A stretch of 45,124 nt of DNA from Streptomyces sp. Je 1-79 (GCF_025195125.1 NZ_JAMGSL010000020.1:72649-117772), one strand, 5' to 3'. Counted from the first letter of the stretch, positions 8,450 through 16,860 are shown. The notes: generated by a model not told the origin, from the letters alone. A program made the numbers and translations.

Positions 8450-8703
8450 AGCAGGTCCATCGCGACCTTGGAGACGTCGATGATCGTGCGTCCGGAGCGG
8501 TCCTGAGGTACGTCCCGCAGGGCGCGATAGAGGCAGGAGACGGTCGCAATGTCGAATTCGCCCACGGCACGCAGAACGAAGTCCTTGGAGCTGCCGGTGT
8601 GCTCCAGGGTGACGCGGGCTGTGCCCGTCGGGTCGATGAAGTACTTGCGATCGATGACAGGCGGTGTACTACGCCTCCCGCGGTCGAACAGCCTTGTAGA
8701 CAT
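8450..8703 (-). pseudogene. Truncated STAS-domain (anti-anti-sigma-like) gene
   Basis: The reading frame from the ATG at 8703 (GGAGG 6 nt upstream) encodes a STAS domain start: RVTLEHTG, then FVLRAVGEFDIATVSCLYRA and TIIDVSKVAMD. Just after the point where the family has the [MD]-[S/T]-S-G phosphorylation loop and second half of the domain, the match stops near 8450. The frame then runs on antisense into the flavodoxin gene. Intact homologues would have about 100-120 domain residues; only about 60 remain. The start signals are intact and the 3' half is lost, which points to a deletion or insertion at this junction. Confidence 0.7.
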
Positions 8704-8757
8704 GGCGCGCCTCCACGCGAGCCAGCGCCGGCGACGAGACGAGCCCCCCTTCAAGCC

Positions 8758-9387
8758 CTAGGGAGACGTGAGGGCGTCGAGCTGGGCAGCGAGGCCGGGA
8801 TGGGTGGCGGTCAGGTGGGGACGCGTGGCGGCCAGCGGCTCGAGGAGGGTGGCGGGATTGTCATGGGCGAGTGCCGCGTGGAGTTCGTCGAGCGGGCCGC
8901 GGGCCGCGGCGGGCAGGTCCGTGAGGGCGGTGATCTGTCCGGCCAGGCGGCGCAGGTCGGCGGCGTTGTGGCGGGCCCGGGTTGCGGTGGTGCGTTCGGC
9001 AGCGCGGGCCTGCCGGGTGGCCTGGACACGTTGTTCGCCGGTGGTTCCGGCGGCGCCGGGCCGGCCGCGCAGGTAGCGGCGTTCGGCAGCCTGGCGGCTG
9101 GCGACACCGAGGGGGTCGGCGAGGTCCGCCCAGCTGGCTCCTGCGTCGCGGGCGGTCTCGATCAGGCCGGTCTCCCATGCGGCGAGCTGCTCGCGCACCT
9201 GCCGCAGCAGCATGAGGGAGGCCAGGGCCTGCTCCGGACCCGGCGCGTTGTCCGCCACGTCGGGGGCCTCGCGCCGGGCGGCGAGCAGGGCGTCGTCTAT
9301 GGCGTGCAGGGCCGCTGCTGCGGCGAGGAACGACGCGGGGCTGTGGGCATCGCTACTGGTCCTGGGCGGCTGGCCGGCTGCGGACAC
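8758..9387 (-). CDS. rheA: RheA-like repressor of hsp18
   Basis: A 209-residue alanine- and arginine-rich, mostly helical protein with a segment WADLADPLGVASRQAAERRYLRG that looks like a helix-turn-helix. It is divergent from an Hsp20-family gene, exactly as rheA is to hsp18 in Streptomyces albus, where RheA is a heat-inactivated autoregulated repressor of about 225 residues. The operator reported there, TGTCATC-N5-GATGACA, occurs exactly in the intergenic region (9431-9449). I take the GTG at 9387 because GAGGAAG lies about 6 nt upstream; another GTG at 9393 is too close to that site. The assignment rests mostly on context and operator identity. Confidence 0.8.
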   Translation of the reverse strand: MSAAGQPPRTSSDAHSPASFLAAAAALHAIDDALLAARREAPDVADNAPGPEQALASLMLLRQVREQLAAWETGLIETARDAGASWADLADPLGVASRQAAERRYLRGRPGAAGTTGEQRVQATRQARAAERTTATRARHNAADLRRLAGQITALTDLPAAARGPLDELHAALAHDNPATLLEPLAATRPHLTATHPGLAAQLDALTSP

Positions 9388-9429
9388 GGGCACCTTCCTC
9401 GTTCCGTCGTCATAGAGACGACATCTTGT

Positions 9430-9458
9430 TTGTCATCCATTGGATGACATGCTACAAC
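9430..9458 (+). promoter_or_regulatory. hsp18 promoter
   Basis: A -35 TTGTCA (9430-9435) is separated by 17 nt from a -10 TACAAC (9453-9458), matching a vegetative promoter. It lies 58 nt before the hsp18 start codon. The RheA operator covers the -35 and most of the spacer, so a bound repressor would block polymerase. A second, shorter inverted repeat GTCGT-N7-ACGAC lies at 9406-9422 towards rheA. Confidence 0.7.
9431..9449. promoter_or_regulatory. RheA operator
   Basis: Perfect inverted repeat TGTCATC-CATTG-GATGACA, identical in both arms and spacer length to the operator described for RheA in Streptomyces albus. It lies between the divergent rheA and hsp18 genes and overlaps the predicted hsp18 -35 element, fitting heat-controlled repression of both genes. 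Confidence 0.9.
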
Positions 9459-9515
9459 GGTTTCAGTGAAGCGCATTGGCAGCAACTGCCTGAACCTGCT
9501 GGAGGTGTTTTCACG

Positions 9516-9947
9516 ATGTTGATGCGCACTGACCCGTTCCGTGAGCTGGACCGCCTGGCGCAGCAGCTGATGGGCCCGGGCACCTGGTCCCGCCCGTCCC
9601 CGATGCCGATGGACGCCTACCGCGAGGGTGACGAGTACGTGGTGGCTTTCGATCTTCCGGGCGTCACCGCGGACGCGATCGACATCGACGTCGAGCGGAA
9701 CATGCTCACGGTCAAGGCCGAGCGTCGGCCGGTGGCGAAGGCCGACGACGTCCAGATGGAGCTGTCCGAGCGGCCGCTGGGTGCCTTCTCCCGCCAGATC
9801 GTGCTCGCCGACACCCTCGACACCGAGCGCATCCAGGCCGACTACGACGCGGGCGTGCTCACCTTGCGCATCCCGATCGCCGAGCGCGCCAAGCCGCGCA
9901 AGATCTCCATCGGTGTCGGGTCCGGCCGCAAGGAGATCTCCGGCTGA
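9516..9947 (+). CDS. hsp18: Small heat-shock protein Hsp18 (Hsp20/alpha-crystallin family)
   Basis: A 143-residue ATP-independent holdase chaperone. The alpha-crystallin domain spans about residues 30-130: MPMDAYREGDEYVVAFDLPGV opens it and YDAGVLTLRIPI is the conserved A-x-x-x-GVL motif before the C-terminal tail, which contains a KPRKISI (I-x-I-type) motif for oligomer contacts. I chose the ATG at 9516 because GGAGG at 9501-9505 lies about 10 nt upstream; an open frame extends to 9426 but would run through the promoter and operator. Regulation by RheA is strongly suggested by the operator at 9431-9449. Confidence 0.93.
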   Translation: MLMRTDPFRELDRLAQQLMGPGTWSRPSPMPMDAYREGDEYVVAFDLPGVTADAIDIDVERNMLTVKAERRPVAKADDVQMELSERPLGAFSRQIVLADTLDTERIQADYDAGVLTLRIPIAERAKPRKISIGVGSGRKEISG

Positions 9948-10046
9948 CGCCGGCCGGACGGGTGCGGAGGGCGAGTATCCGACCTCCCCCTCATCCCGCT
10001 CTCCGCACCCCTGCGAGAAGTCCAATAGACAAGGGGCGGTGGCGAC

Positions 10047-10442
10047 ATGACTGTGCGACACGAAGCGTTCCTCGGCCACGTGAAGGAACGCGGCGAGTAC
10101 GACACGCCGGAGGAAGCCGAGCGCGCGGCCCGCGTGGTGCTCGCCCTCCTCGGCGCGCACCTGGTCGGCAATGTCCGCGCCCAGCTGGCCGCCCGCCTGC
10201 CCGAGGCGTTCGCCCTGATCCTGCTCAACCCGCTGCAGAGCGCCGAGCCGCTGCCCCCGGAACGGTTCGTCCGCGCAACCGCGGCATGGATCGAAGGCGC
10301 CACCGAGCAGACCGCGGCCTGGGACGTCAGCGCCGTGCTGTCCACCGTCGCCGACGCCGCCGACGAGGACCTGCTGGGGCAGATCCTGCTCCAGCTCCCC
10401 GTCGGGTACGACCTGCTCTTCGGCCGACCCCAGCCCACTTGA
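10047..10442 (+). CDS. DUF2267 protein, first copy
   Basis: A 131-residue DUF2267-type protein. The recognisable pattern is FLGHVKERGEYDTPEEAERAARVVLALLGAHL (helical pair) followed by a second helical half ending in LGQILLQLPVGYDLLF. The biochemical role of DUF2267 is unknown; such proteins occur with stress genes in actinobacteria. It is about 100 nt after hsp18 on the same strand and 59 nt before a second DUF2267 gene, so the three may share heat-shock control. The ATG at 10047 is preceded by AAGGGGCGG. Confidence 0.8.
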   Translation: MTVRHEAFLGHVKERGEYDTPEEAERAARVVLALLGAHLVGNVRAQLAARLPEAFALILLNPLQSAEPLPPERFVRATAAWIEGATEQTAAWDVSAVLSTVADAADEDLLGQILLQLPVGYDLLFGRPQPT

Positions 10443-10501
10443 CCACCCCCGCGGGCCGGTGCCCCGAACACCGGCCACGAACAAGAAAGGCAACCACCTC
10501 C

Positions 10502-10939
10502 GTGATCTCCAACCGGCATGCATCGCCCCAGCAGCCGTACGGGACGGCATACGAGCAGATGTTGGAGAAGGTCCGCTACGAAGGCGCCTACCCCACCCGG
10601 GAGAGAGCCGACGAAGCCGTCCGCCTGGTTCTTGCCGGGCTGGGGCGCCAGCTGACCGGCGACGAACGCGTCGACCTGGCCGCCTGCCTGCCCTTGGAAG
10701 CCGCCCGCGTGCTGACCGCGCAGATCCCCGCTACCGAGCCGCTCACCGGCTGGTCCTTCGTCAAGGACCTCGCCGCCCGCACCGACGCCTCTCTGGCCAC
10801 CACCCGCTGGGACACCGGCTCCGTCTTCTCCGCCGTCACCGCCTACGCGAGCCGCGACCTGATCACCCGCATCCTCCACCAGCTCCCCACCGGCTACGCC
10901 CTGCTGTTCGGCCGCGCCGAACTCGCCCCGGCCGCGTAG
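10502..10939 (+). CDS. DUF2267 protein, second copy
   Basis: A 145-residue paralogue of the preceding gene, sharing the same layout: MLEKVRYEGAYPTRERADEAVRLVLAGL at the start and LITRILHQLPTGYALLFGRA at the end. The central parts differ clearly, so the duplication is old. I chose the GTG at 10502, with AAGAAAGG about 12 nt upstream, because upstream sequence in this frame overlaps the previous gene. It likely belongs to the hsp18 transcription unit. No catalytic motif is visible. Confidence 0.75.
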   Translation: MISNRHASPQQPYGTAYEQMLEKVRYEGAYPTRERADEAVRLVLAGLGRQLTGDERVDLAACLPLEAARVLTAQIPATEPLTGWSFVKDLAARTDASLATTRWDTGSVFSAVTAYASRDLITRILHQLPTGYALLFGRAELAPAA

Positions 10940-11142
10940 ACGGCGACGTGCCGCCCCGAAGACGCGCCCGCCGCGTGATCCATCCTCCAAGGACCCCTGC
11001 CCCCTGGGTTCCGGCTTTGCCAGCAGATGAGTCGGAGTTGTCTTGATTCAGGCCAACTTCCGTACGGATCTAGCCTGGTGGCGGGAGGAGTGCGTGGTTA
11101 GCCTCAGGAGGCTCTGGGCACCACCCATCTTTCGGAGGGCAC

Positions 11143-11562
11143 GTGAGGATCACCCTGGACGCCGGCGGGCCGGTCGAGACGGACGATCTGCGGGAGTGGC
11201 TGCGGCGGGATCCGCAGCTGCGGAGTCGCGTGGGGGCGCCGGTTTCCGCAGTTCCGGAGCCTGGGAGCATGAGCGGTGGAGTTACGGAGATCGTGCCGTT
11301 GCTGCTTGCGCCGGGCGGGCTGACTGCAGCCGTCGCCGCGGCGGTGGTCGCCTGGCTCCAGAGCCGCAAGGTCAACCAGATCGTGACCATCACCCGGCCT
11401 GACGGCACCCAGGTCACGGTCACGTCGGAGAGGATCGACGGTCGGGCCGCGCAGAGTGCCGGGGACTTGGCGCAGCAGGTCGCCGAAGCACTCGACCGGA
11501 CGTCGCCTCAGCAAGGGCAGCAACCGCAACCCGCCAGGGCCGAGGGCACGGAGAGCGCCTGA
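11143..11562 (+). CDS. EACC1-type effector-associated constant component
   Basis: A 139-residue protein with the features of the effector-associated constant component EACC1 described in NTP-dependent ternary conflict systems: an N-terminal RITLDAGGPVETDDLREWLRRD block, a Gly/Pro linker, a hydrophobic stretch LLLAPGGLTAAVAAAVVAW (about 53-71), SRKVNQIVTITRPDGTQVTV strands and an acidic C-terminal helix (DLAQQVAEAL). In known systems it accompanies variable effectors such as peptidases and is thought to mediate their recruitment or control. The GTG start follows GGAGGG 3-4 nt upstream. It ends 2 nt before the caspase-STAND gene, so they form one operon. Confidence 0.8.
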   Translation: MRITLDAGGPVETDDLREWLRRDPQLRSRVGAPVSAVPEPGSMSGGVTEIVPLLLAPGGLTAAVAAAVVAWLQSRKVNQIVTITRPDGTQVTVTSERIDGRAAQSAGDLAQQVAEALDRTSPQQGQQPQPARAEGTESA

Positions 11563-11564
11563 CG

Positions 11565-14500
11565 ATGCCGGGCGAGCGGGGAGACCTGGCGGCGGCGAAC
11601 TGCCATGCCGTCGTCGTCGGGACCGGCCGGTACGGCGCCGAGGGGGCTGCGGGGCTCGCGGACCTGCCCAGCGCGGCGCGCTCCGCACACGACATCGCGG
11701 ACGTGCTGCGCCAGCGGTGCGGCATGGAGGGCCGGGTCACCGAGGTCATCGACCCCGAGGGGCCGACGGAGGTGCTGGCCGCCGTACAGGCCGCGATCGA
11801 TGCCTCCGAAGCCGGCGTGGTGCTCTTCTTCTTCGTCGGGCACGGACTGCTCGGCCCGGGCAGGCAGTTGTACCTCGCCACCTCGGGCACCGCGTCACCG
11901 GGCGACACCGTCCACGCCGTGCCCTACGACCAGATCAGCAAACGACTCGGGGACGCGACGGCCAGCCCGGTCGTCGTCCTTGACTGCTGCTTTTCGGGGC
12001 TCGCGGACGCCGCGCCCCAGGACTCGTACCGCGAACTGCTCACCTCCGCCCGCCCCGAGGGCAGCTTCCTGCTCACCTCCGCCACGCACTACGCGGCGTC
12101 GTTCGCCCCCGAGGGAGCGCGGCACACGCTCTTCAGCGGTGAGCTGCTGCGGCTGCTGACCGAGGGCGATGCCGGCGGACCGGCCTGGTTCACGCTTCTC
12201 GACCTGTACCGCAGCCTCGACCAGCGGTTCCAGGGCGGTCCCGCGCGCCCCCATTCGGACGGCGTGGGGCGGGCCGCCGACCTGCGCGTGGCCCGCAATC
12301 CGGGACGGGTGGTGGGCGCGGAGACGGAAGCGGTCGAACCGCAGAGCGAGGGGCCATGCCCGTATCCCGGCATGCGGCCGTTCCTCCCCGAGCAGCACCA
12401 TCTGTTCTTCGGGCGAGAGGAACTGACCCGGTCGCTGGTGGAACGGGTGAGGAGCAAGGAGTCCGCAGGGCCTGTCGTCCTCGTCGGGCCTTCTGGGGCC
12501 GGCAAGTCCTCGCTGCTCAGAGCGGGGCTCGTGGCGGCCCTGGCGACCGAGCGGGTGCTTCTCGTCCCCGGCGCGGGGCCGCGCCCGTTCCACACGCTCG
12601 CCGAGATGTGGGCGGCGGCCGTCGGCAGGCCGTTCGCCGAGGTGGAACGCGAGCTGGGCGCGGGGCGCTTCGGGACGGACGACGGGCCCGACGTCGTGGT
12701 CGTCGACCAGCTGGAGGAAATCTTCACCCAGTGCCAGGACGTGGAGGAGCGCGAGCTCTTCATCCGGGCGATCTCCGGCCCGCCGGACGGCAACGCCCCC
12801 CGGATCGTCCTCGGGCTGCGCGCCGACTTCTACGGACAGTGCCTGAACGACGCGCGCCTCGCCCGCATCGTACGGAAGGGGCAGTTCACCGTCGCCGCCA
12901 TGTCCGACGACGAGCTGCGCGCCGCCGTCGAACGGCCCGCCGAGCACGCCGGCCTGAGCCTGGAGGAAGGGCTCGCTGACCACGTCCTGCGCGAACTGCG
13001 CCAGGAGCGCGCTGTCGAGGGCGACGCCGTGGCGCTGCCGTTCCTGGCGCACGCCCTGCGGCAGACCTGGGCACGCCGCCACGGCGACCTGCTGACCTAC
13101 GCCGGATACCAGGCATCCGGCGGGATACGCACCTCTGTGGCGCGCACGGCCGACGAGCTGTACGACTCACTGGATTCGGCCGGGCAACGCACGCTGCGTG
13201 AACTGATGCTGCGCATGGTGCTGCTGGTGGACGACGGCGGCCGTGCGGTACGTCGCCGGGTGCCGTCGCAGGACCTCGCCGGCGTCACCGGCCTGGTCGA
13301 CCGGTTGGCGGCAGACCGGCTGGTCATCGTCGACGAGGGCGAGGCGCAGCTCTGCCACGACTCGCTGCTGTACGCCTGGCCGCGGCTGCGGGACTGGATC
13401 CTCGAGGACCGGTCCGGGCTGCTGGAGCGCCGGAGGCTGGGTGCGGCGGCTGAGGGCTGGCACGAAGCGGGCCGTCCCGACAGCGGCCTGTACGGCGGCG
13501 ACCAGCTCGCGTCGGCGCGGGCCCGGCTCGGGCGGGGCGGTGGCACGCTGCCGGTCCGGCCGGTGGAGCAGGACTTCCTCCAGGCGTCCGACCGGGCGCA
13601 GCGCCGCAGCCGGGCCGTCCGCCGGGCGGCGGTCGCGGTGGTCGTGGTGCTGGCCGTGCTGGCGAGCGTGCTGGCGGTGGTGGCGCGGGGTGCGCAGCGG
13701 GACGCCGAGAACCGGGCGACTGTGCTCATGGCCGATCAGTTGGCCTCACAGGCCGACACCATGCGTCGGCGGGACCCGCAGACGGCGCTCCGGCTGAGCC
13801 TGGCCGCGTACCGGCTGGCGGACACGCCCGCGAGCCGTTCGAGCCTCTACTCGTCCTATCTGACCCTGACACCGGTCGAGTTGTCCGCGGACGAGCGGGA
13901 GCCCGTGCTCTTCGTCGCTTTCAGCAGTGACGGGAAGCTGCTGGCGACCAGCCAGCGGGGTGGACGGGTGGCGCTGTGGGACGTCTCCAGGGCGAGCACC
14001 CCCCGCAAGGCGACGTCCCTGGAGCTCACGAGCAGCGCGGCCATCGCATTCCATCCTCGACAGCGGTTGCTGGCCGCGCAGACCGCGACGGAACTCGTCC
14101 TGTGGGACGTGGCCGACCCGGCGAAGCCGAGACGCCTGGCCCGCCGCGCGATCGCCGGTGGCGCGACCTTCACGGCGGCGTTCAGCCCGGACGGCCGCAC
14201 GCTCGCCACCGGGAGCGCGGCGGGGAGGTTGCGGCTGTGGGACGTCTCCGAGCCGTCGGAGCCACGGCTGCGCGCGGAACACAAGACCGCGCGGGGGGAC
14301 CTCGTCGCGTTGTCGTTCAACCGTGAGGGGCTGCTGGCGACAGGCAACGATGCCAGGGCGGAGAACGAGAAGGCGACGGTCCAGCTGTGGGATGTCGGAG
14401 ATCCGTCCCGACCGCGCCTTCTGGACACGGCCAACCCGAAGACCGTCATGGCAATCTCCTTCCACCCCCGGCGCGACCTTCTACTGGCGGCGGGCGCAGA

Positions 14501-16073
14501 GGCGGAGACGGCCTGGTGGACGGTGGAAGCAGGCAGCCGCCTCGTGGCCGTGCCCCCGGGAGAGGAGTTGACCAGGTGGCCCTTCGGATACAAGGACATC
14601 AAGTCGATGAGCTTCCACCCGGACGGTGTCATGGTGGCCGCCGCCGACTCCGACAGCCTCGAAGGCGTCCGCATCCGTGTGGTGCCGGCCAAGGGGAACC
14701 TCTACGACGAGAACACCGGCGCCGGAGCCCTGCCGGGGGCCGAACCCGTCCAGAGTGTGGCGTACAGCCCGGACGGCCGTCACCTGGCCGTGGGCGATGT
14801 CGGGGGAAGAATCCGTATCTGGCCGGCCACGAAACCGGCCGAGGCGGTCGACGGAGAAGTGCACGACTACGAAACCGACACGGATCCCGTCAGCCCCGAC
14901 GGCCGGTTCCTGCTCACCCAGGTCACGAACCCTGACAGATCCGTTGTTTGGGACCTGGCTACGGCGAGCACCGCGAAGGGCGCCGAACCGCGCAGACGAT
15001 TCACGCTTCCCCACCCATGGTCCTCCAGGGCGTTCCTGCCCGGCAGGGACCGACCGATCGTGCTGGCGCACCGCTTCGGCGACGCAGGCAAGAACGTCTA
15101 CCGCTTCTGGACGTTCGACGACGACCACGGGCAGCCCGAGGAAGCGGGCGAGATCACCTACACCACGGCACAAGGCATGACGACTGCCGTGTCGTCCGAC
15201 GGCAATCTACTCGTGCTCAGTTCGTCCGACCATGCCACGGCGCAGGTGTGGGATGTCCGGGACCTGCGGCGGCCGGTGAAACTGTCGGACATTCCCGTTC
15301 TCGCGGACGTGCGCAACCGTGACACCTGGTTCATGGGCGACAGGGCTCTGGTCACGGCGGACAACAGAACCGGGGATCCCGACGAGTACGACCTGACGGT
15401 GTGGGACCTCAGTGACCCGCGCCGCCCCCGCGAGTCGGAAGGGCGGATCACGCTCGGCCGCGGCTCCACCGACGTCGCGTACCTGCCGGAGAGCGAATTG
15501 GTCGTTGTCCAGGAGGCGACGGAAACGGCGAAACTCTGGGACGTCAGCGACCCGACCCACCCCCGGGAAGGGGGCCGGCTCCCTGCCGCGCCCTACAGGC
15601 ATTGGTCGGCCGGGCAGGACCGGCTGGTCACCGCCCTGAAGGACGGGAAACTGCAGTTCTGGGACGTGAGCGATGCGAAGGACCCGAAGGAGACCAAGGC
15701 TATGCGCTTCGACCTGGAGATAGAGGAGTTGCAGTTCAGCCCAGCGGGCGACCAGGCAGTGACGATCAGTGCCGGCGATCAGCCCTACCGGATATGGGAC
15801 ATAGGGCCGGACGGCGAATGGCGTACCCCGGAGGCGGTCACCCTCGACGCCGGGACCCAGGTCACGATGCCCGCCTCGCTCCACGGAACCATGCTGGTAC
15901 AGGGAGGCGGGCCGAGGGACGGCGGAACCATGGAGCCCAAGTACACCTTCCTCCTCGACCGCGACACCGACGCGATCCACGAGCGCCTCTGCGCCAGGTA
16001 CCCGCTCAGTGTCGAGGAGGACCAGTGGAGCGCACTGTTCCCTCACCTCCCACACCAGCGCTCCTGCGCCTGA
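11565..16073 (+). CDS. Caspase-STAND NTPase-TM-WD40 protein (NLR-like effector)
   Basis: A 1502-residue multidomain protein. Residues 12-245 form a C14 caspase-like peptidase with catalytic His93 in VGHG and Cys142 in LDCCFSG. Residues about 265-620 form a STAND NTPase beginning CPYPGMRPF with FFGRE, Walker A GPSGAGKSS at 308-316 and Walker B DVVVVDQLEE at 376-385. An Arg-rich segment leads into one strong transmembrane helix at about 688-707. Residues about 780-1490 carry around 13 WD40-like units ending LWDVS or similar, enough for two propellers. The expected logic is that WD40 senses, STAND oligomerises with ATP, and caspase cleaves, as in NLR-type defence or cell-death proteins. It follows EACC1 by 2 nt. 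Confidence 0.9.
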   Translation: MPGERGDLAAANCHAVVVGTGRYGAEGAAGLADLPSAARSAHDIADVLRQRCGMEGRVTEVIDPEGPTEVLAAVQAAIDASEAGVVLFFFVGHGLLGPGRQLYLATSGTASPGDTVHAVPYDQISKRLGDATASPVVVLDCCFSGLADAAPQDSYRELLTSARPEGSFLLTSATHYAASFAPEGARHTLFSGELLRLLTEGDAGGPAWFTLLDLYRSLDQRFQGGPARPHSDGVGRAADLRVARNPGRVVGAETEAVEPQSEGPCPYPGMRPFLPEQHHLFFGREELTRSLVERVRSKESAGPVVLVGPSGAGKSSLLRAGLVAALATERVLLVPGAGPRPFHTLAEMWAAAVGRPFAEVERELGAGRFGTDDGPDVVVVDQLEEIFTQCQDVEERELFIRAISGPPDGNAPRIVLGLRADFYGQCLNDARLARIVRKGQFTVAAMSDDELRAAVERPAEHAGLSLEEGLADHVLRELRQERAVEGDAVALPFLAHALRQTWARRHGDLLTYAGYQASGGIRTSVARTADELYDSLDSAGQRTLRELMLRMVLLVDDGGRAVRRRVPSQDLAGVTGLVDRLAADRLVIVDEGEAQLCHDSLLYAWPRLRDWILEDRSGLLERRRLGAAAEGWHEAGRPDSGLYGGDQLASARARLGRGGGTLPVRPVEQDFLQASDRAQRRSRAVRRAAVAVVVVLAVLASVLAVVARGAQRDAENRATVLMADQLASQADTMRRRDPQTALRLSLAAYRLADTPASRSSLYSSYLTLTPVELSADEREPVLFVAFSSDGKLLATSQRGGRVALWDVSRASTPRKATSLELTSSAAIAFHPRQRLLAAQTATELVLWDVADPAKPRRLARRAIAGGATFTAAFSPDGRTLATGSAAGRLRLWDVSEPSEPRLRAEHKTARGDLVALSFNREGLLATGNDARAENEKATVQLWDVGDPSRPRLLDTANPKTVMAISFHPRRDLLLAAGAEAETAWWTVEAGSRLVAVPPGEELTRWPFGYKDIKSMSFHPDGVMVAAADSDSLEGVRIRVVPAKGNLYDENTGAGALPGAEPVQSVAYSPDGRHLAVGDVGGRIRIWPATKPAEAVDGEVHDYETDTDPVSPDGRFLLTQVTNPDRSVVWDLATASTAKGAEPRRRFTLPHPWSSRAFLPGRDRPIVLAHRFGDAGKNVYRFWTFDDDHGQPEEAGEITYTTAQGMTTAVSSDGNLLVLSSSDHATAQVWDVRDLRRPVKLSDIPVLADVRNRDTWFMGDRALVTADNRTGDPDEYDLTVWDLSDPRRPRESEGRITLGRGSTDVAYLPESELVVVQEATETAKLWDVSDPTHPREGGRLPAAPYRHWSAGQDRLVTALKDGKLQFWDVSDAKDPKETKAMRFDLEIEELQFSPAGDQAVTISAGDQPYRIWDIGPDGEWRTPEAVTLDAGTQVTMPASLHGTMLVQGGGPRDGGTMEPKYTFLLDRDTDAIHERLCARYPLSVEEDQWSALFPHLPHQRSCA

Positions 16074-16366
16074 CGGCGCTCCTTGGGGCCTCTGCTCCGC
16101 CACGGGTGAGCGCTGCTCTCGTGCCTCGTCATCGGCCGGACCGCGCACGGTCCGAACGCGCCTGGCGACGGACCCTCCCCCACGTCCCGTGGCTCCACCC
16201 GAACGTCCGTCCACCACCCCGGTCGCCGACTCGGCGGCCCGACCGGTCGACCCGCGCATCGCGTTCTCCCGCAACCGTTGGCCCAACTCCCCTAAGGGAT
16301 AACGCCCATGGCCGTGAAGACCATCTGACCGATCCACCACTCCTGGGACCACCGTGCCGATCGTGA
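16074..16366. other. Intergenic stretch after the caspase-STAND gene
   Basis: About 290 nt with no convincing gene on either strand. Codon pattern and Shine-Dalgarno sites do not support the short open frames present. It separates the EACC1/caspase unit from an apparently degraded cysteine-containing frame. Confidence 0.5.
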
Positions 16367-16624
16367 TCCGTCCCATCGGCCAGCCGACCGCCGTGCGGGT
16401 TCGCCGAGTGGCTATCCACGCAGGTGTGCAGCGGCTGCCGGCGGGCACCCAAAGAGAAGAACGAGAAGGGCAAGGCCGCCTGGGTGAAGGCCAGGCATGC
16501 CGAAGAGCAGGCCGAGTCCGAAGCCTGGTCGCAGCCCCTACCTCCAGACTGGCCAGCCCTCCGCAAGGGCGCGGACGGCCGGCATCGGTCCCATCCTCGA
16601 CACACCCCGGGCGCTGGGGCTTGA
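16367..16624 (+). pseudogene. Orphan cysteine-rich open frame, probably 5'-truncated
   Basis: An open frame bounded upstream by TGA at 16364 with no good start codon. It encodes CGFAEWLSTQVCSGCRR, a possible zinc-binding C-x(10)-C-x2-C cluster, followed by a lysine/glutamate-rich helix (KEKNEKGKAAWVKARHAEEQAESEAW) and LPPDWPALRKG. Codon use here (GAG, AAG, GCC) looks like real coding sequence, so I read it as the remnant of a gene that has lost its beginning. The only in-frame start is a GTG at 16424, inside the cysteine cluster. I do not recognise the family. Confidence that it was once coding is moderate. Confidence 0.4.
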
Positions 16625-16671
16625 CGCCAGCCGCGCGGCGCAGTGCCATGTATATGGATGGAGGGGGCGGA

Positions 16672-16860
16672 ATGGGCGACGAGGACAGCGACACCGAGGG
16701 CCAGGGCAACGGTCCGTCACGGCGGACGAGTCTCACAGATTTCCCAGGCACTGTCTGGACCGTGCTGCTCGCGCTGCTCGTGCTGGGGCTGTTCCTGTAC
16801 GGCCTCACACGGGGCGAAGGTGGCGGAGGGCACCCCGACGGGTACACCGGTTGGCATTAG
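16672..16860 (+). CDS. Small single-pass membrane protein
   Basis: A 62-residue protein with an acidic, polar N-terminus (GDEDSDTEGQG), one transmembrane helix FPGTVWTVLLALLVLGLFLYGL (about 30-51) and a short Gly-rich C-terminal tail ending YTGWH. A strong Shine-Dalgarno GGAGGGGG at 16660-16667 lies 4 nt before the ATG, favouring this start over an in-frame ATG at 16648. It lies downstream of the caspase-STAND gene on the same strand, but about 600 nt away. Function unknown. Confidence 0.6.
   Translation: MGDEDSDTEGQGNGPSRRTSLTDFPGTVWTVLLALLVLGLFLYGLTRGEGGGGHPDGYTGWH

Noticed and set aside
9426..9515. Extended Hsp18 start
   Set aside because: It would place the RheA operator and promoter inside the coding sequence.
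16354..16671. Longer version of the small membrane protein
   Set aside because: The upstream residues lack coding bias and the strong Shine-Dalgarno site is directly before 16672.
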